64,000 nucleotides of DNA from Pseudochelatococcus sp050946405. Lineage in GTDB: Bacteria; Pseudomonadota; Alphaproteobacteria; Rhizobiales; Beijerinckiaceae. Positions 43,322-52,860 of this stretch are shown one piece after another. Numbering within the stretch: the first letter of the stretch is position 1; each line of letters starts with the position of its first letter. The DNA lies in contig NZ_JBMNUS010000009.1 of NCBI RefSeq assembly GCF_050946405.1, positions 124,001 through 188,000 on the forward strand, read 5' to 3'. The translations under genes were made by a program, and so were the position numbers. The notes beneath the pieces were generated by a model. That model saw nothing but the letters and a program-made list of their open reading frames with translations, did not search any database and was not told the origin of the DNA.

Positions 43322-43945
43322 ATGCCGCGACCAGCCATGACGCCCGAGCAGACCGAGGAGGTGCGCCGCCGCATTCTTCACGAGGCGGCCTTGATCGTTG
43401 CCGAGGAGGGGATCGGCGCGTTGTCCATGCGATACCTGGCGTCGAAGGTGGGCATGACGGGCGGCGCGCTTTACCGGTATTTCCCGAGCCGGCAGGATCT
43501 GATCCTCGCGCATTTCAGCATCGGCATGAACGATCTCTATGAGCAGTTGATGGCGGGCTGCGTGTCTACCGACCCGCTGACGGCATTGCGGGATTACGCG
43601 CTCTCCTACGCGGATTTCGCGCTGTCCGATCCCATCCGGTTCCGGCTGATGTTTCTGGAGGACAACAAGGCGACCGAGAATGCCGGCGTGAAGGTCGAGA
43701 CGGTTGCCGCCGTCTATGCGGAGTTCGTCCGGCGCATGACGGCCGCCATGGAGGCGCGGGCGCTCGCCGCCGGCGAGCCGAAGCCCACGACCGATGTTCT
43801 GTGGGCGGGCCTGCATGGTGCGGTCACGCTTGCCATCGTTTCACCGGAAATGGATCTCGGCGAGCCGAGAGCGTTCATCGAGCGAACGGTCGATACCATT
43901 CTGAGAGGGCTTTCACGCGAGGAGCGACACCATGGATATCCTTAA
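43322..43945 (+). CDS. TetR-family regulator with WHG-type C-terminal domain
   Basis: A 207-residue repressor. HTH region RRRILHEAALIVAEEGIGAL, YLASKVGMTGGALYRYFPSR; the C-terminal part with WAGLHGAVTLAI fits the TetR WHG domain. It overlaps the adaptor gene by 14 bases, so regulator, adaptor and permease form one operon, presumably self-repressed. GAGGATGGACG precedes the ATG. Confidence 0.87.
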   Translation: MPRPAMTPEQTEEVRRRILHEAALIVAEEGIGALSMRYLASKVGMTGGALYRYFPSRQDLILAHFSIGMNDLYEQLMAGCVSTDPLTALRDYALSYADFALSDPIRFRLMFLEDNKATENAGVKVETVAAVYAEFVRRMTAAMEARALAAGEPKPTTDVLWAGLHGAVTLAIVSPEMDLGEPRAFIERTVDTILRGLSREERHHGYP

Positions 43946-45005
43946 ACTCGGTGCGGTCGCGCTCGCGGCCGCGCTTGTCGTCGGCTGTTCCCCGGAGGAG
44001 GAGGCGGAGCCCAAAGCTCTCCGCGTCGTCCAGGTCGTCGAGGCGCGCGCGGAAACCGTCGAGCAGTCGTTCAGCCAGGTCGGCGAGATCCGGCCCTACC
44101 ACGACACGGCGCTGAGCTTCCGTCTGAACGGGATGCTCGCGACGAGGCTTCGCCTCGGGGAAACCGTGCGCGAGGGAGACGTGCTGGCGGTTCTGGACAA
44201 GCGGCCGGCGGAAAACGACCTGCGCGCCGCGCGGGCGGAACTGGCGGCGGCGAATGCGGCCCTGTCCCTTGCGGCGCTCTCGTCCGAACGCCAGCGCGTT
44301 CTGTTCGAGCGCAATGCGGCCGCGCGCGCCGTCGTGGAGGATGCGGACGCCAATCTGGCATCGACGCACGCGCGCGTCGATGTCGCGACCGTCGCGGTCG
44401 AGCGGGCGGAGGACGCGCTGTCCTACACGGAGCTTCGCGCCCCCCACGAGGGAACGATCTCGGCCGTCGAGGCCAATCGGGGCGAAGTCGTCGCGGCGGG
44501 GCAGGTCGTTCTTCGTCTGGTGACGGAGAATCGGCGGCATGCGGTGTTCGACGTGCCCGAGGTCCTCTACAGGACGACGCCCGAAGACGCGACGATCACA
44601 CTGCGACTCGTCACGGATCCCGGCGTCGTCGCCACGGGAAGGATCGATGAAGTCGCGCCTCAGGCGGACCGGTCGACCCGCAGTTATCGCGTCAAGGTCA
44701 CGGTGGACGGGAATGGAGCGCCGATGCCGTTCGGGGCGCCTGTCATCGGCACTCTCGTGTTGGGCAGGGACGCGCTCTTCAAGCTGCCCGCCCCGGCCCT
44801 GACGACTTCCGAAAGCGGGTCGGCGGTTTTCGTCGTCGACGGTCAAACCGGCACGTTGCATCGCCGCCCCGTTCAGGTGTCGCGCTTCGACGAGCGCTTT
44901 CTGTATGTGTCGGCCGGGCTGGAGGCGGGAGAGCGCGTCGCCGTGACGGGTGTCGCGAAATTGCGTGACGGCGAGCAGGTTCGCATTCGTGAAGGGGCGC
45001 GCTGA
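43932..45005 (+). CDS. RND efflux periplasmic adaptor, lipoprotein
   Basis: A 357-residue membrane fusion protein. Lipobox LVVGC near residue 19 marks it as a lipoprotein. Then the lipoyl halves (GMLATRLRLGETVREGDVLA; LRAPHEGTISAVEANRGEVV), a coiled-coil hairpin rich in alanine, and beta-barrel domains. Stop and permease start share one base (TGATG). No outer membrane channel is encoded with it; a shared TolC is likely. Confidence 0.9.
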   Translation: MDILKLGAVALAAALVVGCSPEEEAEPKALRVVQVVEARAETVEQSFSQVGEIRPYHDTALSFRLNGMLATRLRLGETVREGDVLAVLDKRPAENDLRAARAELAAANAALSLAALSSERQRVLFERNAAARAVVEDADANLASTHARVDVATVAVERAEDALSYTELRAPHEGTISAVEANRGEVVAAGQVVLRLVTENRRHAVFDVPEVLYRTTPEDATITLRLVTDPGVVATGRIDEVAPQADRSTRSYRVKVTVDGNGAPMPFGAPVIGTLVLGRDALFKLPAPALTTSESGSAVFVVDGQTGTLHRRPVQVSRFDERFLYVSAGLEAGERVAVTGVAKLRDGEQVRIREGAR

Positions 45006-48000
45006 TGTCCGGCGACACGCAGACCACCCGCCGTCGTTTCAACCTCTCCGCGTGGACCTTGCGCCACCGGTCCTTCGTCGTCTTCCTGATGCTGGCGACC
45101 CTGCTTGCCGGCGCGTTGAGCTACATGCGGCTGTCCCGCAACGAGGACCCGCCCTTCACGATCAAGACCATGGTGGTCGCGGCCAACTGGCCGGGGGCGA
45201 CCACGGCCGACACGGTGCTTCTCCTGACCGAGCCGCTGGAGAAGAAGCTGGCCGAGACGGCCTATCTCGACTACACGCAGAGCTATACCCGTCCCGGAAA
45301 ATCCGTGATCTTCGTCAATCTCAAGGACGATGCCCCGCCGGGCGAGATCGCTGAGGTCTGGTATCAGGTTCGCAAGAAGGTCGGCGATCTTTCGCCGGTG
45401 CTGCCGCAGGGCATACAAGGCCCTTGGCTGGACGACGAGTTCGGCGACACGTTCGGCAGCATTTTCGCTTTCACCGCCGACGGTTTCACGCATCGCGACC
45501 TGCGAGACCGCGTCGACGACATCCGCAACCAGCTTCTCTCCGTGCCCGACATCGGCAAGGTCAATCTCCTCGGCGTGCAGGAGGAGGAAATCGTCATCGC
45601 GTTCTCGGCCGCGCGGCTTGCGGCCTTCGGCCTCGACGAGGCGGCGGTGATCGCGGCCATCAGGGCCCAGAACGCCGTCGCACCGGCCGGTGAACTCAAG
45701 ACGGACGAGGACAGGATCATTTTCCAGGTCAGCGGCGCGCTGGCGTCGGAAGAGAGCCTGCGCGAACTCGTGTTGCGGATCGACGGCCGGTTCGTCAGGC
45801 TCGTCGACATTGCCGACGTCCGGCGCGGACTGGTCGACACGCCCGCTCCCGGCGTGCGCGTCAACGGCGAGACGGTGATCGCCCTTGCCATCTCGATGAG
45901 GGAAGGCGGCAACCTGATCGAATTCGGCGCGAAACTCCGGGAGAGGATGGCGCAGATCGAGGCCGGCCTGCCGCCCGGCATCGCGGTCGTGCAGGTCGCC
46001 GATCAGTCCACCGTGGTGCGCGACGCCATCGGCGGCTTCGTGAAGGTTCTGCTCGAAGCCATCGCGATCGTGCTCGCCGTCTCCTTCCTGTCGCTGGGCA
46101 TGAGGGCGGGCCTCGTCATCACGGCGGCGATCCCGCTGGTGCTGGCCATGACCTTCGTCGGCATGGAGATGGCGGGCATCGGCCTGCAACGGATTTCGCT
46201 CGGAGCGCTGATCATCGCGCTCGGGCTGCTCGTCGACGACGCCATGATCACGGTCGAGAGCATGGTCGGCCAGTTGGAGATCGGGCGCGCCAAGGATCTC
46301 GCGGCGGGCCACGCCTACGAGACCACGGCCTTCCCCATGCTGACGGGCACGCTCGTCATGATCGCCGGCTTCATTCCCGTCGGCTTCGCGGCGTCCAGCG
46401 CCGGGGAGTATACCTACTCGCTGTTCATGGTCGTGCTGATCTCGCTCTCCGCCTCCTGGATCGTCGCCGTCCTGTTCGCGCCGCTCCTCGGGATGTGGCT
46501 CCTGCCGGACAGGATGAAGCATGCCGGGCATGGCGAGGGGCCGGTTCTGCGCGTCTATCGCCGCGTGCTGGAGGCGGCGATGCGCGGGCGGATCGCCACG
46601 CTGGCGCTGTTTGTCGCGGCGTTCGCGGCGGCCGTCTTCGGCGCGACGAAACTGGAGGAGCAGTTCTTTCCCGCATCCGACCGTCCCGAACTTCTGGTCA
46701 GCCTGAACCTGCCGCAGAACGCCTCCCGCGAGGCCACGGAAAGCCGGGCGCGCCAGCTCGAGGCCCTGCTGGAGAACGACCCCGGCGTGCAGCATTTCAC
46801 GACCTATGTCGGCGCGGGCTCGGTCCGCTTCTATCTGCCGATGGACGTTCTGCTCGACAACGACAATGTGTCGCAAACCGTGATCGTCACGCGCGGCGTG
46901 CGCGAGCGCGACGAGGTGCAGGGGCGTCTTGCGGCTTTCTTCGCGGAGCAACACGCCGATATCGTCACCCGTGTGTCGCCGCTGGAGGTGGGACCGCCGG
47001 TCGGATGGCCGGTCCGTTTCCGCGTCCTCGGGCCGGACTACGCGGTCGTGAAGCGCTTGAGCGCTGACGTGGCGGGCATCGTCGCCGCAGACAGCCGCAC
47101 GGCCGACATCAACCTTACGGCGGGCGAACCGCAGCGCAGGGTCCGTGTCGAGTTGAACCAGATCGAGGCGCGCGCGCTGGGCATCAGCTCGCAATCGGTC
47201 GCCACCGAGATCGCGGCGACGATCGCCGGCGCGTCCGTGACATCCATCAGGGACGGCAACCGGATGATCGACGTCGTCATCCGCGGCGGGATCGACGATC
47301 GCTCGTCCGTCCGCGCCATCGAGGACCTGCATTTCCGCGCTGCGTCCGGCGCCAGCATCCCGCTGCGTCAGATCGCGACGGTGGCCCACGGAATGGACGA
47401 ACCCGTGATCTGGCGCCGCTCGGGCAACGCGATGGTCATCGTCCAGGCGGATGTCGGGAATGGCATCCAGCCGGCGACGGTCGCTCTCGATATCGATCGT
47501 GCGCTCGATCCCGTCCGCGCGCAACTCCCGATCGGCTATTCGATCGAGATCTCCGGCGTGGTCGAGGAAGCCGCCAAGGGCACGAACTCGATCCTCGCCG
47601 TTCTGCCCGCCATGGCGTTCGTCATCTTCGCGCTGCTGATGGTCCAGCTCCAGAGCTTCGCTCGCACGGGGCTCGCCATCCTGATGGCGCCGTTCGGTCT
47701 CATCGGTGTCGTCACCGCGATGCTGCCGACGGGCACGCCGATGGGCTTCGTGGCGCAGCTCGGCGTCATCGCATTGGCCGGCATGATCATCCGCAACGCC
47801 GTGATCCTGATTCAGGAGGTCGACGAGAACGTCCGTCGCGGGGAGGATCCGTGGAAGGCGGTCATCCACGCTTCCACCCATCGCGCAAGGCCCATCGTCC
47901 TGACGGCGCTTGCCGCCATGCTCGGCATGGTGCCGATCGCCTTCCAGATCTTCTGGGGGCCGATGGCCTTCGCCATCATCGGCGGCTTGTTTGTCGCGAC

Positions 48001-48106
48001 CATCGCCACGCTTCTCCTGCTGCCGTGCCTCCTGCTCTGGCTCCTTCTCCACGAGCAGCGCGGCAAGATGATGGAAGAGCCGGTCGACACGCTTGCAACG
48101 TCCTGA
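45005..48106 (+). CDS. RND efflux permease
   Basis: A 1033-residue inner-membrane RND transporter, second in the window and not closely like the first. It opens with WTLRHRSFVVFLMLATLLAG, has the GNLI loop motif (REGGNLIEFGA) and TM4 LGLLVDDAMITVESM with the proton-relay aspartates. The NEDPPFTIKTMVV start is typical of the AcrB/CzcA-like branch widely labelled 'efflux RND transporter permease' without known substrate. Last gene of the TetR-adaptor-RND operon. Confidence 0.92.
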   Translation: MSGDTQTTRRRFNLSAWTLRHRSFVVFLMLATLLAGALSYMRLSRNEDPPFTIKTMVVAANWPGATTADTVLLLTEPLEKKLAETAYLDYTQSYTRPGKSVIFVNLKDDAPPGEIAEVWYQVRKKVGDLSPVLPQGIQGPWLDDEFGDTFGSIFAFTADGFTHRDLRDRVDDIRNQLLSVPDIGKVNLLGVQEEEIVIAFSAARLAAFGLDEAAVIAAIRAQNAVAPAGELKTDEDRIIFQVSGALASEESLRELVLRIDGRFVRLVDIADVRRGLVDTPAPGVRVNGETVIALAISMREGGNLIEFGAKLRERMAQIEAGLPPGIAVVQVADQSTVVRDAIGGFVKVLLEAIAIVLAVSFLSLGMRAGLVITAAIPLVLAMTFVGMEMAGIGLQRISLGALIIALGLLVDDAMITVESMVGQLEIGRAKDLAAGHAYETTAFPMLTGTLVMIAGFIPVGFAASSAGEYTYSLFMVVLISLSASWIVAVLFAPLLGMWLLPDRMKHAGHGEGPVLRVYRRVLEAAMRGRIATLALFVAAFAAAVFGATKLEEQFFPASDRPELLVSLNLPQNASREATESRARQLEALLENDPGVQHFTTYVGAGSVRFYLPMDVLLDNDNVSQTVIVTRGVRERDEVQGRLAAFFAEQHADIVTRVSPLEVGPPVGWPVRFRVLGPDYAVVKRLSADVAGIVAADSRTADINLTAGEPQRRVRVELNQIEARALGISSQSVATEIAATIAGASVTSIRDGNRMIDVVIRGGIDDRSSVRAIEDLHFRAASGASIPLRQIATVAHGMDEPVIWRRSGNAMVIVQADVGNGIQPATVALDIDRALDPVRAQLPIGYSIEISGVVEEAAKGTNSILAVLPAMAFVIFALLMVQLQSFARTGLAILMAPFGLIGVVTAMLPTGTPMGFVAQLGVIALAGMIIRNAVILIQEVDENVRRGEDPWKAVIHASTHRARPIVLTALAAMLGMVPIAFQIFWGPMAFAIIGGLFVATIATLLLLPCLLLWLLLHEQRGKMMEEPVDTLATS

Positions 48107-48137
48107 TGCGCTTTATTTATCGGGCGTCGATTTTCTT

Positions 48138-48161
48138 GGCCGGGGGCATCGCCCCTTGGCC
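48138..48161 (+). terminator. Hairpin after the RND operon
   Basis: GGCCGGGGGC-ATC-GCCCCTTGGCC forms a stem with a one-base/two-base bulge, 32 bases after the permease stop. No clear T-run. Between here and 48278 lies the presumed promoter of the sugar operon, with an A+T-rich AAAGTAAAATAATATGAC at 48175-48192. Confidence 0.45.
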
Positions 48162-48278
48162 GGAGTGTCGACGCAAAAGTAAAATAATATGACTATTCAG
48201 CTCAGGAGACGCATGCTATAACGATTCCACCGTAAGCGCCCGAAAGCGGCGCGGCGGTGAAAATCGGGAGAAACGCCA

Positions 48279-49244
48279 ATGTCTTTCAGGGCCTTGTTGC
48301 TGGCCGGCGCGCTTTCGGGCGCGGTTCTGGCCACCGGCGCGCATGCCGCCGACCTCACTATCGGTTTCTCGCAGATCGGTTCGGAATCGGGCTGGCGCGC
48401 GGCCGAAACCAACGTTTCGAAAGCCGAAGCGAAGCAGCGCAACATCAACCTCAAGATCGCAGACGCCCAGCAGAAGCAGGAAAACCAGATCAAGGCTATC
48501 CGTTCCTTCATCGCCCAGGGTGTGGACGCCATCTTCCTCGCGCCCGTCGTCGCCACCGGATGGGATACGGTGCTGAAGGAGGCGAAGGAGGCCGAGATTC
48601 CGGTGGTGCTGCTCGACCGGGATATCGACCCTTCCGGCAAGGATCTCTATCTCACCGCCGTGACCTCCGACAGCGTGCACGAGGGCCGGGTGGCCGGCGA
48701 GTGGCTGGCGGAGACGGTGGGCGACAAGCCCTGCAACGTCGTCGAATTGCAGGGAACGGTCGGCGCCAGCGTGGCCACCAACCGCAAGAAGGGCTTCGAG
48801 GAAGGCATCGCCGGGCATGCCGACATCAGGATCGTCCGCACCCAGACCGGCGACTTCACCCGCGCCAAGGGCAAGGAAGTGATGGAAAGCTTCATCAAGG
48901 CCGAGGGCGGCGGCAAGAATATCTGCGCGGTCTACGCCCATAACGACGACATGATGGTCGGCGCGATTCAGGCGCTCAAGGAAGCGGGTCTGAAGCCCGG
49001 CGCCGAGATTCTCACCGTTTCCATCGACGCCGTTCCCGATATCTTCAAGGCCATCGCGGCGGGCGAGGCCAACGCCACGGTCGAGCTGACGCCGAACATG
49101 GCCGGCCCGGCGTTCGATGCGGTTATCGCGTACAAGGCGAGCGGCACCGTGCCGCCGAAGTGGATCCGGACGGAGTCGAAGCTCTACACCGCCGCCGACG
49201 ATCCGCAGGGCGTCTACGACAGCAAGAAGGATCTCGGCTACTGA
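48279..49244 (+). CDS. ytfQ: Galactofuranose/arabinofuranose-type ABC transporter substrate-binding protein
   Basis: A 321-residue periplasmic sugar-binding protein with a signal peptide ending THAA-like (TGAHA) near residue 24. It is strongly similar in memory to E. coli YtfQ: GFSQIGSESGWRAAETNV, QQKQENQIKAIRSFIAQGVD, CNVVELQGTVGASVA, DFTRAKGKEVMESFIKAE and ELTPNMAGPAFDA. YtfQ binds galactofuranose; here the arabinose genes downstream suggest furanose forms of arabinose or galactose. First gene of the operon; followed by a hairpin. Confidence 0.93.
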   Translation: MSFRALLLAGALSGAVLATGAHAADLTIGFSQIGSESGWRAAETNVSKAEAKQRNINLKIADAQQKQENQIKAIRSFIAQGVDAIFLAPVVATGWDTVLKEAKEAEIPVVLLDRDIDPSGKDLYLTAVTSDSVHEGRVAGEWLAETVGDKPCNVVELQGTVGASVATNRKKGFEEGIAGHADIRIVRTQTGDFTRAKGKEVMESFIKAEGGGKNICAVYAHNDDMMVGAIQALKEAGLKPGAEILTVSIDAVPDIFKAIAAGEANATVELTPNMAGPAFDAVIAYKASGTVPPKWIRTESKLYTAADDPQGVYDSKKDLGY

Positions 49245-49258
49245 GCCGTGCGCCTCGC

Positions 49259-49281
49259 GGGTGCCGGCCGGGCCGGCGCCC
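49259..49281 (+). other. Intercistronic hairpin after ytfQ
   Basis: GGGTGCCGGC and GCCGGCGCCC pair (one G-T) around GG-rich bases, 15 bases after the stop. Such stems often protect the abundant binding-protein mRNA or thin out read-through to the transporter genes. Confidence 0.55.
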
Positions 49282-49328
49282 GTTCGCTGCGCGCGTCCGA
49301 CCGATCCTTTATTTCCGCGAGCGGTATC

Positions 49329-50852
49329 ATGTCATCCGACGACACACCTCTGCTGGAACTGCGTGGTTTCCGCAAATCCTTTGCCGGCTTCGTTGCCCTC
49401 GATAACGTCGACCTGACGCTGGGAAAGGGGGAGATCCACGCCTTGCTCGGCGAGAACGGGGCGGGAAAATCGACCCTGATCAAGACGCTGACGGGCGTCG
49501 TGGCGCGTGACGCCGGCGTGTTGCGTCTCGATGGAATTGAGATCGCGCCCCGCTCGGTGGGTGAGGCGACGGCGGCCGGCATCGCCACGGTCTATCAGGA
49601 GGTCAATCTGGCGCCGAACCTGTCGGTGGCGCAGAATCTTTTCCTCGGCCGCCAGCCGACCCGTTTCGGGCTGGTGCGCGAGGGCGAGATGCGTCGCCGC
49701 TCCCGCGCGCTGCTCGCCGGTTTCGGCCTCGATATCGACGTCGCGGCCCCGCTGGAGAGCTATTCGGTCGCGATCCAGCACATCGTCGCCATCGCCCGCG
49801 CGGTCGATCTGTCTGCCCGCGTGCTGATCCTCGACGAACCGACGGCCAGTCTCGACGCCAACGAGGTCGAGACGCTGTTCGCCGTCATGCGCCAGTTGGC
49901 GGCGCGCGGCATCGGCATCGTTTTCGTCACCCATTTTCTCGATCAGGTCTATGCGATCTGCGATCGCATCACCGTGCTGCGCAACGGCCGGCTCGCCGGC
50001 ACCGCTGCCACCGCGGACCTGCCGCGCCTCGAACTCGTGAAGCTGATGCTCGGGCGCGAACTCGGCCACGCCACCGCCGCGCGCGCGCCGCGACCGGCGG
50101 CGGGCGAGGGGGAGCCCGCGCTTGCCGCTTTCGAGGGCTTTGGCAAGGCCGGCTACATGACACCCTTCGATCTCAAGTTGCGGCCGGGCCATGTGGTCGG
50201 CCTTGCCGGCCTTCTCGGTTCCGGCCGCACGGAGACGACGCGTCTCGTTTTCGGCGCGGAGCGCGCAGACTGCGGCGCTGCAATTGTCGACGGGCGGCGG
50301 GTGGTGCTCGCCGGTCCGCGCGATGCGCTGCGCCTCGGTTTCGGTTATTGCCCGGAGGAGCGCAAGACGGAGGGCATCGTCCCGGAGCTGAGCGTGCGCG
50401 AGAACATCGTGCTGGCGCTTCAGGCGCGCCGCGGCGTCCTCAACCCGCTCTCGCGCCGCGAGCAGGACGAAATCGCCCGCCGTTTCATCCGCCTGCTCGA
50501 TATCCGCCCGGCCGATCCCGAGCGGCCCATCGGCCTGCTCTCCGGCGGCAACCAGCAGAAGGCGCTGCTCGCGCGCTGGCTCGCGACCGGGCCGCGCCTG
50601 CTGATCCTCGACGAACCGACGCGCGGCATCGATGTCGGCGCCCACGCCGAGATCATCGCGCTCATCCGCTCCCTGTGCGCGGAGGGCATGGCGCTGCTGG
50701 TGGTCTCGTCGGAGCTTGAGGAGATCGTCACCTACGCCGACGAGGTGATCGTGCTGCGTGACCGCGTGCATGTCGCGAGGCTCAGGGGCGAGGCGATCAG
50801 CGTTCCCGGCATCCTGGCGGAAATCGCCGCCGATACGCCGCGAGCGGCATGA
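49329..50852 (+). CDS. ytfR: Sugar ABC transporter ATPase (two-domain)
   Basis: A 507-residue double ATPase. Walker A GENGAGKST at 41-49, Q-loop VYQEVNLAPNLSVAQNL, Walker B VLILDEPTASLD; the first signature reads SYSVAIQHIVAIARA, as in E. coli YtfR, rather than LSGGQ. The second domain has LLGSGRTETTR in place of a full Walker A, signature LSGGNQQKALLARWLA and LILDEPTRGIDVGA. Its TGA overlaps the next ATG by 4 bases. Confidence 0.92.
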   Translation: MSSDDTPLLELRGFRKSFAGFVALDNVDLTLGKGEIHALLGENGAGKSTLIKTLTGVVARDAGVLRLDGIEIAPRSVGEATAAGIATVYQEVNLAPNLSVAQNLFLGRQPTRFGLVREGEMRRRSRALLAGFGLDIDVAAPLESYSVAIQHIVAIARAVDLSARVLILDEPTASLDANEVETLFAVMRQLAARGIGIVFVTHFLDQVYAICDRITVLRNGRLAGTAATADLPRLELVKLMLGRELGHATAARAPRPAAGEGEPALAAFEGFGKAGYMTPFDLKLRPGHVVGLAGLLGSGRTETTRLVFGAERADCGAAIVDGRRVVLAGPRDALRLGFGYCPEERKTEGIVPELSVRENIVLALQARRGVLNPLSRREQDEIARRFIRLLDIRPADPERPIGLLSGGNQQKALLARWLATGPRLLILDEPTRGIDVGAHAEIIALIRSLCAEGMALLVVSSELEEIVTYADEVIVLRDRVHVARLRGEAISVPGILAEIAADTPRAA

Positions 50853-51880
50853 TGGAGGGGCGCGTCATGCCGGTTCGTTCCATTCCTTCTCGTTTCATAC
50901 CGCTTCGCCTTCCCCGCACGGGGGTCTCGCAGGTCGTGGCTCTCGTCGCCATTCTCATGGTGAACTGGCTGGTGTCGCCGCAGTTCTTCGACATACGCTT
51001 TCAGGACGGGCGGTTGTTCGGCAGCCTCATCGACGTGCTCAACCGCGGCGCGCCGGTGGCGTTGCTGTCGCTGGGCATGGTGCCGGTCATCGCCATGCGC
51101 GGCATCGATCTTTCGGTCGGCGCGGTCATGGCGATCGCGGGCGCCATCGCCGCGAGCCTCGCCGACAGCCATGCGCTGCCCGTCGTGCTGGCGGCGGCGC
51201 TGGGCGCGGGGCTCGTGTGCGGGTTGTGGAACGGTTTTCTCGTCGCCGTGCTCGGCATCCAGCCGATCGTCGCGACCCTCATCCTGATGGTGGCGGGTCG
51301 CGGCATCGCCCAGTTGATCACGGAAGGGCGCATCGTCACCTTCACGTCCCCCGATCTCGCCTGGATCGGCGGCGGATCGGTGCTCGGCCTGCCGACGCCG
51401 GTCGCCATCACCTTCGCCATGCTGGCGCTGACGCTTTTCGTCATGCGCGGCACCGCGCTCGGGCTGCTCATCGAGGCGACCGGCGGCAATACGCGGGCGA
51501 GCGCGCTCGCGGGCGTCGGCACCCGGCTCATCACCATCGCGGTCTATGTGTGGTGCGGGCTGTGCGCGGCGCTGGCGGGCATCATCGCGGCGGCGGATAT
51601 CCTCGGCGCCGACGCCAACAACGCCGGGCTGTGGCTTGAACTCGACGCCATCCTCGCCGTGGTGATCGGCGGCACCTCGCTCTTCGGCGGGCGCTTCAGC
51701 CTCGTGCTGGCGGTGGTCGGCGCGCTCATCATCCAGGCGATGAACACCGGCATCCTTTTGTCGGGATTTCCGCCCGAAACGAACCTCGTCGTCAAGGCGC
51801 TGGTCGTGCTCGTCGTGCTGCTGGCGCAGTCGCCGCGCCTTGCGGGCCTTGGCACTCTCTTCAGCAGGAGGCGCTCATGA
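50849..51880 (+). CDS. ytfT: Sugar ABC transporter permease
   Basis: A 343-residue inner-membrane permease of the ribose/galactose family with the conserved RGIDLSVGAVMAIAGAIAAS loop, LGIQPIVATLILM and AVVIGGTSLFGGR. Overlaps both neighbours by 4 bases, so translation is coupled. Pairs with YjfF to form the channel. Confidence 0.91.
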   Translation: MMEGRVMPVRSIPSRFIPLRLPRTGVSQVVALVAILMVNWLVSPQFFDIRFQDGRLFGSLIDVLNRGAPVALLSLGMVPVIAMRGIDLSVGAVMAIAGAIAASLADSHALPVVLAAALGAGLVCGLWNGFLVAVLGIQPIVATLILMVAGRGIAQLITEGRIVTFTSPDLAWIGGGSVLGLPTPVAITFAMLALTLFVMRGTALGLLIEATGGNTRASALAGVGTRLITIAVYVWCGLCAALAGIIAAADILGADANNAGLWLELDAILAVVIGGTSLFGGRFSLVLAVVGALIIQAMNTGILLSGFPPETNLVVKALVVLVVLLAQSPRLAGLGTLFSRRRS

Positions 51881-52860
51881 GCCGTCTGATGCCCGTTCTC
51901 GCCACCACGATCGTTTTCCTGCTCGGCTTCCTGCTCTGCTCGCTCCAGTTCCCGAACTTCGCGTCGCTGCGGGTGGTGATGAACCTGCTCACGGACAACG
52001 CCTTTCTGGGCATCGTCGCGGTCGGCATGACCTTCGTCATCATCTCGGGCGGCATAGACCTGTCGGTCGGCGCGGTGATCGGCTTCACCACGGTGTTTCT
52101 CGCCATTGCGATCGAGCATTACGGCGTGCCGCCGCTTGCGGCTTTTGTCGCGGTTCTCGTCGTCTGTGCGCTGTTCGGCGCGGCGATGGGCGCGGCGATC
52201 GAGTATTTCGCGCTGCCGCCTTTCATCGTCACGCTCGCCGGCATGTTTCTGGCGCGCGGCACGAGCTTCCTGCTGTCGACGGAATCGATCCCGATCAACG
52301 CGCCGTTCTTCGCCGATCTCGCCGGCCACGCCATCCGGCTCGCGGCAGGCGCGCGGCTGACGGTTCCGGCGATGATCATGCTGGCGGTGGTGGCGGGGGG
52401 CATCGTGCTGCTGCACTTCACCCGCTTCGGCGCCACCGTCTACGCGCTCGGCGGCAACCGCGCCTCCACCGCGCTGATGGGCGTGAACACGCGGCGCGCC
52501 ACCATCCTCATCTACATGCTGTCGAGCGGGCTGGCCGGCCTCTCCGGCATCGCGTTCACGCTCTACACGTCGAGCGGCTATTCGCTGTCGGCGGTGGGCG
52601 TGGAACTCGACGCCATCGCGGCCGTGGTGATCGGCGGGACGCTGTTGTCAGGCGGCCACGGCTTCGTCTTCGGCACTTTCGTGGGCGTTCTGATACAGGG
52701 GTTGATCCAGACCTACATCAGCTTCGACGGGTCGCTGTCGAGCTGGTGGGCCAAGATCGCCACCGGCCTGCTCCTGTTCGCCTTCATCGGCTTCCAGCAG
52801 GCCACTCTCCACCTGGCGCGCCGTTCGCGTCCGCGTCCCGCAGGAGCCATGCAACCATGA
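51877..52860 (+). CDS. yjfF: Sugar ABC transporter permease
   Basis: A 327-residue permease, second half of the channel: GGIDLSVGAVIGFTTVFLAI, LPPFIVTLAGMFLARGTSFL, LGGNRASTALMGVNTRR and AVVIGGTLLSGGHG. The resemblance to E. coli YjfF in order and motifs is clear. Its TGA overlaps the start of the regulator gene. Confidence 0.91.
   Translation: MSRLMPVLATTIVFLLGFLLCSLQFPNFASLRVVMNLLTDNAFLGIVAVGMTFVIISGGIDLSVGAVIGFTTVFLAIAIEHYGVPPLAAFVAVLVVCALFGAAMGAAIEYFALPPFIVTLAGMFLARGTSFLLSTESIPINAPFFADLAGHAIRLAAGARLTVPAMIMLAVVAGGIVLLHFTRFGATVYALGGNRASTALMGVNTRRATILIYMLSSGLAGLSGIAFTLYTSSGYSLSAVGVELDAIAAVVIGGTLLSGGHGFVFGTFVGVLIQGLIQTYISFDGSLSSWWAKIATGLLLFAFIGFQQATLHLARRSRPRPAGAMQP

Noticed and set aside
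44873..48052. A 1059-codon open frame on the minus strand opposite the second RND permease.
   Set aside because: It mirrors the RND gene, has no recognisable domain and the same artificial composition.
49329..50852. Loss of the LSGGQ signature in the first ATPase domain of YtfR as a defect.
   Set aside because: E. coli YtfR has the same NYSVA/SYSVA-type sequence as far as I recall, so this is a family trait.
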